A stretch of DNA of 6,258 nucleotides from the NCBI GenBank assembly GCA_002428895.1, contig DIYC01000006.1, positions 8,795 through 15,052 on the forward strand, given 5' to 3'. Shown one piece after another: positions 1 to 6,052 of this stretch (positions are counted from its first letter, which is position 1; the number at the start of each line of letters is the position of its first letter). Source of the DNA: Burkholderiales bacterium UBA6064 (GTDB taxonomy: Bacteria; Pseudomonadota; Gammaproteobacteria; Burkholderiales; Burkholderiaceae_B). The notes beneath the pieces are model-generated. The model saw nothing but the letters and a program-made list of their open reading frames with translations, had not been told where the DNA came from and made no database searches. Both the position numbers and the translations under genes were made by a program.

Positions 1-554
1 TGCAATGCAATCAAGTCAGCGCGGGCAGCATCGATATCCTTTTGCGCAATTGTACCCGACAAGGCTTCCAGGCGACTTAAACGCTGCTGAGCCAAAGTTA
101 ATTTGGACTTAAGCTCAGCCAATTGAGATCGTTGATTGGCAATTGCTAAACCGTCACTTAATGGGCTGATTTCAGCCAAAACCTGCCCTTTTTTAACAAG
201 CTGCCCAAGCACAGGAAATCCACCTGCTGGTGTTGTAATTCGTCCAGAAAAAGGGGCTTGTACATATCCACCGGCATTGGGATCAATCAGAACCCGCCCA
301 TTCAAAGTAACTGTTTCGGCATGCTCATCATCAAAAACCATCAACGTGCGAATTTCCATGCGTCGTTGAACCTGCTTGGGAATATTCACACTACCATCGG
401 GCAAACGACCAAGCCCGTTGTTGCGCGTACTCATCGTGGGTACATCCAAGTGCTCACCATTGGGCCCATGAGCCCCCGGTGCCGCAAAAATTGAACCCGA
501 AAACAAAATGGAGAAGACCGTTGCGAATGTAATCCGTATGAAATTCTGCTTCAT
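1..554 (-). CDS. RND efflux periplasmic adaptor (membrane fusion protein, CzcB/CusB type), 5' part only
   Basis: This is the N-terminal 184 codons of an open frame that leaves the window at base 1 without a stop. Reverse-strand translation gives a signal peptide (residues 1-24: charged MKQNFIR, then a hydrophobic run ending SIFA) and a mature start APGAHGPNGEHLD. A β-barrel/lipoyl-like segment follows (about 83-130: LNGRVLIDPNAGGYVQAPFSG, then KKGQVLAEISP), and then the first arm of a coiled-coil hairpin (about 137-184, rich in Q, L, A, K and E). This order is typical of adaptors that link an RND pump in the inner membrane to a TolC-like channel. The start lies 3 bases after the upstream stop, with a weak GGAAAA ribosome site inside the upstream gene's end. 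The co-directional outer-membrane factor upstream supports heavy-metal efflux. The metal cannot be read from this part. The shared N-terminal tag is described separately. Confidence 0.9.
   Translation of the reverse strand, partial: MKQNFIRITFATVFSILFSGSIFAAPGAHGPNGEHLDVPTMSTRNNGLGRLPDGSVNIPKQVQRRMEIRTLMVFDDEHAETVTLNGRVLIDPNAGGYVQAPFSGRITTPAGGFPVLGQLVKKGQVLAEISPLSDGLAIANQRSQLAELKSKLTLAQQRLSRLEALSGTIAQKDIDAARADLIAL
444..485 (-). repeat. Shared N-terminal tag, copy in the periplasmic adaptor (residues 24-37)
   Basis: These 14 codons encode AAPGAHGPNGEHLD, spanning the predicted signal-peptide cleavage site of the adaptor. The same residues occur at 1053-1094 in the upstream His-rich protein. 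Codon by codon, 8 of the 14 differ, always at the third position and always silently. The repeat is therefore kept at the protein level, not by recent DNA duplication. Confidence 0.9.
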
Positions 555-557
555 GAT

Positions 558-1148
558 TCAATTTTTCCGTGATAAACGAAAGCGACTTATCAAGACCAAA
601 ACACTGATAAACACGCCAACAATCAAAGCCCAGAACAAGGGTGAATGCAGCCACTCACCCAGTTGACTGTCGTGATGGTGATCGTGTTCGCCATGCTCAT
701 GCTCATGATCGTCAATTTCAGTTCCGACAACCCACGTAGCCAAGATCAAATCGCTTTCAGTTTCGGTGCTTAACGTGAAGACCAATTCATGCTCACCTGG
801 TTTTTTAATTGCAGCCAAGATTTGAACGTCATTAAACGCATAGTCGCCTGCGTCTTCATGAAAGGTGGCTTGGGCTTTCAAGCCATTGACTTCAAGCTCC
901 ACACTGGCGTTGAGCACGGGAAGGTTTGTTTTGTAGACGTCAACCAACACCAACAAGTGTGTGTCATAAAGCCTACCCACCAATTCAAAATTTTCTGTGA
1001 ACGCTTCAAATTTGGGTGTTACATCAGAGGAGCTTGCGGCAGACACAGCCGCATCCAAATGTTCACCATTAGGCCCATGCGCACCTGGAGCAGCGTGTAG
1101 AGCGCACGCGAGCAACAGGGCAAAGACAGAAAATAAAAGATGTTTCAT
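558..1148 (-). CDS. His-rich, C-terminally membrane-anchored periplasmic protein of a metal-efflux operon (function unknown)
   Basis: This is a 196-residue protein that I cannot name. Residues 1-19 look like a signal peptide ending LHA; a weak lipobox-like LLAC at 12-15 leaves a lipoprotein possible. The mature start carries AAPGAHGPNGEHLD (19-32), identical to the downstream adaptor. Residues about 47-142 look like a small β-sandwich (alternating hydrophobic strands, then PGEHELVFTL), reminiscent of FixH/YtkA-like folds or extra domains on some CzcB-type adaptors; that comparison is an impression. Residues 146-160 hold seven histidines among Asp/Glu (HEHEHGEHDHHHD), a likely soft-metal or zinc site. 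One hydrophobic helix (about 169-189) and a basic tail (RFRLSRKN) imply a periplasmic body anchored in the inner membrane. The start overlaps the upstream stop by 4 bases (ATGA), with GGAG 7 bases before it, so translation is probably coupled. Its place between the channel and adaptor genes suggests metal sensing, buffering or delivery to the pump. Confidence 0.85.
   Translation of the reverse strand: MKHLLFSVFALLLACALHAAPGAHGPNGEHLDAAVSAASSSDVTPKFEAFTENFELVGRLYDTHLLVLVDVYKTNLPVLNASVELEVNGLKAQATFHEDAGDYAFNDVQILAAIKKPGEHELVFTLSTETESDLILATWVVGTEIDDHEHEHGEHDHHHDSQLGEWLHSPLFWALIVGVFISVLVLISRFRLSRKN
1053..1094 (-). repeat. Shared N-terminal tag, copy in the His-rich periplasmic protein (residues 19-32)
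   Basis: Second copy of AAPGAHGPNGEHLD, again straddling the predicted cleavage site. His, Glu, His and Asp (H24, E29, H30, D32) are spaced so that they could coordinate a metal. Outside this tag and the signal-peptide character, the two proteins show no obvious similarity by eye. Confidence 0.9.
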
Positions 1149-2407
1149 GGAAGAACTCCAATCGTTTGATTAAGCTTAGAAATTGCCCAGTTAACCTTAA
1201 GCTGCTGAATCACCTTACTGTTGCTGGCCTCGTGGCGAATGAGCTGCGCCCTAAGCAGATCAATCAAACCCTTTTCACCCAATTGAAAAGCCTTTTGAAT
1301 TAACTCAAGGTGTTCAGAAGCAGAAGCGGCTCTTTCGGTGGCTTGAGAAAGAGCCTCTTGTTCCATTTCAAGCTGATATTTGGCAGTTTCTACTTCATTT
1401 TTAATCGCTGCTTCCACCCTATTTAACTCAGCCTGCACAGTAGAAACCCTTGTTTGTGCCTCTGTTTGCAGGGGTTTACTTTGTACATCCGTACCAATAG
1501 GTATTTGCAGATGAACCCCCAAAGCCTGATTACTGGCTGAAATACGGGTACTTTCCTCGCGTAGAGAAATCCCGATTGATGGAGCACTCGACCGAGACTG
1601 ATTGGCCAGATCTAATGCTGCCTGTGCCTTCGACAAAGAGGATCGAATCATGACAAGACGTGGATGATCGGTTGTAGGTAACGCAAGTGCTTCGACTAGA
1701 AACATTGTAGGCGCAGGCAATCCAACCAGGTTTTGATAGTCGGTTTTACGCTTTTGTAGCTCAATTTTGCTACTGGCCAGTTGCGCCTTGGCATGTTGCG
1801 CTTCTTGATTGGCCAGCAACTCGTCGCTTCGAGCCAAATCACCCACTTGGACTCTGCGTTGAACATCCGCCGCAATATCCACCAAATGCTGAACATGCTC
1901 GTCAAGCTCACGAACTTCTTCCTGTGCGATTGCCACATGCCAATAGACCTCACGAATCTGGCTGGCCAGCTCAAGTCGAAACTGTAAAGTTTGAGCGTTT
2001 AACTCTTCGGCTGCAAATACCGCCAAAGCGTGTCGAGCAGACTTTTGTGCAGGCCACCAAACTGGACTAGACAACAACACTTCAGATTCTTTGAAACCCA
2101 CATCGGCAGCGCCGCTTGACTGGTCAAATCGGTGACTTAATTCCACAGTGGGTGACCCAGCAACCCATGAGTTGGCAGCAGCTAATGCCGCCTCGGATTC
2201 AAACTGCTGGGATTTAAGCCCAATAGCCACTGAAGATTGATCCCAGGCATGCTCAAAAACACGCTGAAGAATAGGCGCGGACGAACTAAGATCCTGACTG
2301 TAAGCAATAGACTGCCCATCAATGAATAGCAAAGGGCACATCCACGCAAACAAAAAACACCTGTTGGCTTTGCCGTGTAAGTCAAACATGGAAACCTCGC
2401 TCAGCAT
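1145..2407 (-). CDS. TolC-family outer-membrane efflux factor (CzcC/CusC-like)
   Basis: This 420-residue protein has the usual length for CzcC-type channels. It carries a signal sequence (basic HGKANR, hydrophobic 17-29, likely cut near SIA at 33-35). Two long α-helical halves follow in the outer-membrane-efflux pattern. The first contains RRVQVGDLARSDELLANQE (184-202), the second QLGEKGLIDLLRAQ (375-388), and the protein ends with NQTIGVLP, all typical of the family. Trimers form the outer-membrane channel and periplasmic tunnel that meet the adaptor. The substrate is inferred to be metal from the ZIP and His-rich neighbours. The start is uncertain: ATG at 2407 has a strong ribosome site 5 bases away, while ATG at 2389 (MFDLHGK) gives a more ordinary signal peptide and has GAGGT 4 bases away. 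The C-terminus overlaps the next gene by 4 bases. Confidence 0.9.
   Translation of the reverse strand: MLSEVSMFDLHGKANRCFLFAWMCPLLFIDGQSIAYSQDLSSSAPILQRVFEHAWDQSSVAIGLKSQQFESEAALAAANSWVAGSPTVELSHRFDQSSGAADVGFKESEVLLSSPVWWPAQKSARHALAVFAAEELNAQTLQFRLELASQIREVYWHVAIAQEEVRELDEHVQHLVDIAADVQRRVQVGDLARSDELLANQEAQHAKAQLASSKIELQKRKTDYQNLVGLPAPTMFLVEALALPTTDHPRLVMIRSSLSKAQAALDLANQSRSSAPSIGISLREESTRISASNQALGVHLQIPIGTDVQSKPLQTEAQTRVSTVQAELNRVEAAIKNEVETAKYQLEMEQEALSQATERAASASEHLELIQKAFQLGEKGLIDLLRAQLIRHEASNSKVIQQLKVNWAISKLNQTIGVLP
1156..1159 (-). promoter_or_regulatory. Ribosome binding site of the His-rich protein
   Basis: GGAG sits 7 bases before ATG 1148, within the last codons of the outer-membrane factor (Gly-Val). 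Together with the ATGA stop/start overlap it points to coupled translation of the two genes. Confidence 0.6.
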
Positions 2408-2412
2408 AGTGC

Positions 2413-2420
2413 CACCCCCT
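2413..2420 (-). promoter_or_regulatory. Ribosome binding site of the outer-membrane factor, overlapping the ZIP stop
   Basis: AGGGGGTG, 5 bases before ATG 2407, resembles AGGAGGTG with one change that can still wobble-pair. It shares bases with the TAG stop of the ZIP gene (2421-2419). It favours 2407 over the second ATG at 2389, which has only GAGGT at 2398-2394. Confidence 0.6.
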
Positions 2421-3210
2421 AATGAGGATGACCATGTAATAATGAAGAGGCAAAACTAACCACCCCTAGCCCAAGCAACACAAACAAGAATTGGCTTATT
2501 CCCTCTTTCAACCTAAAACGCTGCTGCATATGAGGAATTAAGTCAGCCACCGCCACATACAAAAAGCTTGCAGCCGCCAACACCAAAGCATACGGTAATA
2601 AAGTTTCAATCGTTTGAAATAAGGTATACCCTAAAGCAGCGCCTAAAATAGCACCCAGGCCAGCAAGACTCATCAGAATAAAAGCCTTGCGTCGCTGAAT
2701 ACCCGCATTCAGCAAAACTAAAAAATTACCGGTTTGTTGAGGAATTTCATGCAACGCAACCGAAACTGCCGTGACCAATCCAAGCTTCACATCTACCATA
2801 AACGCACTGGCAATTAATACCCCATCACAAAAGTTATGCAATGCATCACCCAGCACAATCAGTCCGCCACCCTTGCCCGCTTCGCGTCGATCAAAGCCAT
2901 GTTCATGATGATGACCATCGTGTTCATGGTGATGACTATGCCGCCAAATCGAAAATTTTTCCAATACAAAAAACAACAACAAACCAGCCAGCAACCAACG
3001 AAAAGCCGTGTGATAATCTAAACCCCGATCTAAGGATTCTGGCATTAAGTGCAATAAAGCAGTCCCAAGCAATACCCCAGCCGACACGCTGACCATGGGA
3101 TCTAACAGTTTAGATAAACTATTAAAGCTTAACCAAGCCGCTGCAATGAGCGAAATAAAGGTGCCGACTGAAGCTGCAACCACTACCAATACAAAATGAT
3201 TTTCCACCAT
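2419..3210 (-). CDS. ZIP-family divalent metal transporter with His-rich loop
   Basis: This is a 263-residue inner-membrane protein with about eight hydrophobic segments, the usual ZIP size. The long loop before the fourth helix is a histidine cluster (nine His in residues 91-104, HSHHHEHDGHHHEH), the classic variable metal-binding loop. Helix 4 carries the family motif HNFCDG (H125, N126, D129), helix 5 HEIPQQTGN (154-162), and a later helix ADLIPHM (222-228). Three more His lie at the C-terminus (HGHPH). ZIP proteins usually let Zn, Fe, Mn or Cd into the cytoplasm. In helix 5 the common HEIPQE-GDF wording of this branch reads HEIPQQ-GNF, losing two acidic residues. I chose ATG 3210 because AAGAGG sits 9 bases upstream and it begins 1 base after the polA stop. 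An upstream in-frame ATG at 3246 would add 12 unlikely basic residues and overlap polA. Co-transcription with polA and the efflux genes is likely. Confidence 0.92.
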   Translation of the reverse strand: MVENHFVLVVVAASVGTFISLIAAAWLSFNSLSKLLDPMVSVSAGVLLGTALLHLMPESLDRGLDYHTAFRWLLAGLLLFFVLEKFSIWRHSHHHEHDGHHHEHGFDRREAGKGGGLIVLGDALHNFCDGVLIASAFMVDVKLGLVTAVSVALHEIPQQTGNFLVLLNAGIQRRKAFILMSLAGLGAILGAALGYTLFQTIETLLPYALVLAAASFLYVAVADLIPHMQQRFRLKEGISQFLFVLLGLGVVSFASSLLHGHPH

Positions 3211-3211
3211 A

Positions 3212-6052
3212 CTAATGCGCCTCTTGCCAATTTTTACCAAAACCACAGCCCACTTCTAAAGGTACTTTCAGTGTAGCAACCGAACTCATCACCTGCGGCA
3301 CTTGGGTGCGAACCCTTTCGACTTCCTCTTCGGGAACTTCGAACACCACTTCATCGTGCACCTGCATAATCATTTTAGATTTTAATCCGCTCAGATTTAA
3401 CCACGCAAATAATTCAATCATGGCCAACTTAATTAAGTCAGCACTGGTGCCTTGCATCGGTGCATTAATTGCAGCACGCTCAGCTGCAGCTCGTCTTGGT
3501 CCATTGGGGCTATTAATTTCAGGTAACCACAAGCGACGACCAAAAATAGTTTTAACAAACCCAGCTTGCTTCGCTTGCTCTCGAATACTTTCCATGTAAT
3601 GAGCCACCCCAGGATAACGCGCAAAATATCGATCAATGTACAACTTAGCAGCGTCTCGAGAGAGATTTAAATTTTTTGCCAAGCCAAAAGCACTCATACC
3701 ATAAATTAAGCCAAAATTAATGACTTTAGCAGTACGTCGTTGCTCTGAATTCACTTGATCGAGTGGCACAGAAAAAATTTCAGAGGCTGTGGCATTATGA
3801 ATATCAAGCCCCTGTTGAAATGCATGAATTAACGCGGAATCTTCAGAAATATGCGCCATAATGCGCAACTCAATTTGTGAATAATCGGCCGACATCAAAA
3901 CATGCCCAGGCGGCGCAATAAACGCCTCACGCACCCGCCTACCCTCGGCAGTACGTACGGGAATATTTTGTAAATTAGGATCGTTACTGACCAACCGCCC
4001 TGTCACTGCAACCGCTTGCCCATAATTGGTGTGCACCCTGCCCGTAATTGGATTCACTTGATTCGGCAATTTGTCGGTGTAAGTACTTTTCAGTTTGGCT
4101 AAACCTCGATGCTCGAGCAAACAGGCAGGTAGCGGGTAGTCAAGTGCCAATTGGCTTAACACTTCTTCATTGGTCGAAGGTGCACCGCTGGCAGTTTTCT
4201 TAATCACTGGAAGCTTTAACTGAGAAAATAAAATGTCACCAATCTGTTTGGGCGAGTTTAAATTAAAACTTTGGCCTGCCAATTCATGCGCTTGTTGCTC
4301 TAACTCAGCCAGCTTACGCGTAATTTGCTCACCTTGCTCTCTCAATTGATGTTGATTAATCAACACCCCATGGCGCTCTACATCAAACAATACTTGGGTA
4401 AAGGGTATTTCAATATCACGGTATAAGCGAAATAAATCATCAATCGGTTGCAAGGTGTGTGTGAGTAATTGATTTAAACGAAACGTTACTTCTGCATCTT
4501 CTGCTGCATAGGGAATAGCTTGTTCAATCGGAACATCCGAAAAACAAATTTGCTTCGCCCCTTTGCCAGCCACCGATTCGTAAGTCAAGGTTTGATGATT
4601 TAACCACCGCAAAGCAAGTGCGTCCATGCCATGTGATTGATGCGCTTCGTACACATAGCTGGCCAGCAAAGTATCATCTTGCAAGCCACGCAGCGTAATA
4701 CCCTCATTCGCCAACACATGCATGTCGTATTTGGCATTTTGCGCTACTTTTTTAGCCTCTGGGTTTTCAAACCAAGGTTTTAACTGGTTTAACACCCAAT
4801 CCACCGCCAATTGTGCAGGGCCAGTCAGGTCATTGTGCCGCAAGGGAATGTAATACCCGCAACCGGCCTGCACACTGAACGATAGCCCCACCAAACGAGC
4901 CCGAAGTGGGTCAAGCGATGTGGTTTCAGTATCCACACTCACAATCCGATGTTCAGCGTGTGCCTGCTTTAACAGTTCAAACAACTGCTCAAACTCAACT
5001 TGCGTGTGTATTCCACGTGTTTGAATCGAGGCCACAGTGGTGCTTGGTGCATCAAATAAACTCATTGGCCTAGCGAGCTGATCAACGCTACTGGGCTGGG
5101 TTAAACCAATCGACCACTGACTGAACTCAACAAAAGTTGAGTGACCCGAATTAAAACGCGGTTTACTGTCTATCACGCTATCAACCTCAGACTCAGCACC
5201 ACCCAACTGACGAAACCAAGTTTTAAACTCAAACCGTTTAAACAATTGTTTTAAGGTGGCTTGATCTTCGTCTTTAGCTTTTAAGTACGTGTCAATGTCA
5301 ACAAGTGCCTCAAATTGACAATCGGTTTTAATCGTGACCAACTGTTTAGCCGTCGGCAACCAATTTAAACTTTGACGAAGGTTTTCACCAATTTTTCCGT
5401 TAATTTGATCGGCATGCTGAATTAGATTGTCTAAAGTACCAAATTCAGCCAACCATTTAGCAGCAGTTTTAGGGCCGCACTTGTCAACCCCTGGCACGTT
5501 ATCGACTTTGTCGCCCACCAACGCTAAAAAATCAATGATTTGCTCGGGGTACACGCCAAATTTTTGATACACAAAATGTCGATCTAACGTCACATTTTGC
5601 AAGGTATCAACCAAAGTCACTCGGTCAGTGACTAACTGCGTCATGTCTTTGTCACCGGTTGAAATCACGACTTCGTCATAACCCAACGCAATCGCTTTGC
5701 ATGCTAACGACCCAATCACGTCATCGGCTTCAACGCCAGATTCGATTAAAATAGGCCAACCCAAGGCAGCAGTCATTTCGTGGATGGGCGTAATTTGTAA
5801 GCGTAAATCATCGGGCATACTGGCACGAGTCGCTTTGTACTCTGTATAAATTTGATCGCGAAATGTTTGACCCGGCGCGTCAAACACACAGGCTAAAAAA
5901 TTACTTTTGTAATCCGCACGTAGACGGCGTAACATATTAACCATGCCATAAATGGCGCCAGTTGGCTCTCCTGCGCGATTGCGCAAATCGGGCATGGCAT
6001 GAAAAGCACGATACAGGTAACTTGACCCATCGACAAGGAGTAATCGCTTCAT
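3212..6052 (-). CDS. polA: DNA polymerase I
   Basis: This 946-residue enzyme (E. coli: 928) acts in Okazaki-fragment maturation and repair synthesis. Residues 1-290 are the 5'-3' exonuclease with its acidic metal ligands in order: VDGSS (D8), CVFD (D58), EADD (108-111), TGDKD (D134, D136) and GDKVDN (D181, D184), then a helix-hairpin-helix GPKTA. A low-complexity linker covers about 290-345. The 3'-5' proofreading domain looks intact: DTE (D374, E376), NAKYD (D443), YAAED (Y515, D519). The polymerase domain has motif A SADYSQIELR (D723), the O-helix RRTAKVINFGLIYG (R772, K776, F780, Y784) and motif C QVHDE (D900). All catalytic residues expected for the three activities are present. The start MKRLLLVDGSS matches the family; an in-frame ATG 57 bases upstream would run into the divergent gene and adds an atypical tail. 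No clear ribosome site precedes the start. The stop is 1 base before the ZIP gene. Confidence 0.98.
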   Translation of the reverse strand: MKRLLLVDGSSYLYRAFHAMPDLRNRAGEPTGAIYGMVNMLRRLRADYKSNFLACVFDAPGQTFRDQIYTEYKATRASMPDDLRLQITPIHEMTAALGWPILIESGVEADDVIGSLACKAIALGYDEVVISTGDKDMTQLVTDRVTLVDTLQNVTLDRHFVYQKFGVYPEQIIDFLALVGDKVDNVPGVDKCGPKTAAKWLAEFGTLDNLIQHADQINGKIGENLRQSLNWLPTAKQLVTIKTDCQFEALVDIDTYLKAKDEDQATLKQLFKRFEFKTWFRQLGGAESEVDSVIDSKPRFNSGHSTFVEFSQWSIGLTQPSSVDQLARPMSLFDAPSTTVASIQTRGIHTQVEFEQLFELLKQAHAEHRIVSVDTETTSLDPLRARLVGLSFSVQAGCGYYIPLRHNDLTGPAQLAVDWVLNQLKPWFENPEAKKVAQNAKYDMHVLANEGITLRGLQDDTLLASYVYEAHQSHGMDALALRWLNHQTLTYESVAGKGAKQICFSDVPIEQAIPYAAEDAEVTFRLNQLLTHTLQPIDDLFRLYRDIEIPFTQVLFDVERHGVLINQHQLREQGEQITRKLAELEQQAHELAGQSFNLNSPKQIGDILFSQLKLPVIKKTASGAPSTNEEVLSQLALDYPLPACLLEHRGLAKLKSTYTDKLPNQVNPITGRVHTNYGQAVAVTGRLVSNDPNLQNIPVRTAEGRRVREAFIAPPGHVLMSADYSQIELRIMAHISEDSALIHAFQQGLDIHNATASEIFSVPLDQVNSEQRRTAKVINFGLIYGMSAFGLAKNLNLSRDAAKLYIDRYFARYPGVAHYMESIREQAKQAGFVKTIFGRRLWLPEINSPNGPRRAAAERAAINAPMQGTSADLIKLAMIELFAWLNLSGLKSKMIMQVHDEVVFEVPEEEVERVRTQVPQVMSSVATLKVPLEVGCGFGKNWQEAH
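3220..3225 (-). promoter_or_regulatory. Ribosome binding site deciding the ZIP start
   Basis: AAGAGG lies inside the last sense codons of polA, 9 bases before ATG 3210. It fixes the ZIP start at 3210 instead of 3246 and makes ZIP translation probably dependent on ribosomes leaving polA. Confidence 0.7.
6035..6040 (+). promoter_or_regulatory. Ribosome binding site of the divergent LOG-family gene, inside polA
   Basis: AAGGAG is a perfect core site 12 bases before ATG 6053, slightly farther than usual. On the opposite strand these bases are the CTC and CTT codons for Leu5 and Leu6 of DNA polymerase I, so the same six bases serve two genes. Confidence 0.6.

Noticed and set aside
789..1100. Plus-strand open frame of about 100 codons opposite the His-rich protein
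   Set aside because: It is a shadow in the antisense frame with no recognisable domain and no supporting ribosome site, while the minus-strand protein has clear signal, His-rich and membrane segments.
2890..2940. CAT/ATG-rich repetitive stretch, and the similar one at 670-712, as possible DNA repeats
   Set aside because: Both are runs of His codons (CAT/CAC) mixed with Asp/Glu codons in His-rich protein loops; no regular repeat unit or spacer is present.
3211..3246. Longer ZIP start at 3246 adding MVLVKIGKRRIS
   Set aside because: It would overlap the conserved polA C-terminus by 35 bases. The ATG at 3210 has a good ribosome site and a normal ZIP N-terminus.
3231..3260. Promoter-like TTTAGA - 18 bases - TGGTAAAAA in front of the ZIP gene on the minus strand
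   Set aside because: Only 4 of 6 matches in each box. Initiation would fall within the ribosome site at 3220-3225, leaving no usable leader; the bases are ordinary polA codons.
5237..5256. AT-rich inverted repeat around TTTAAACAATTGTTTTAA
   Set aside because: It lies in the middle of polA and is explained by Lys/Leu/Phe codons (LKQLFKRF). There is no gene boundary there for a terminator or operator.
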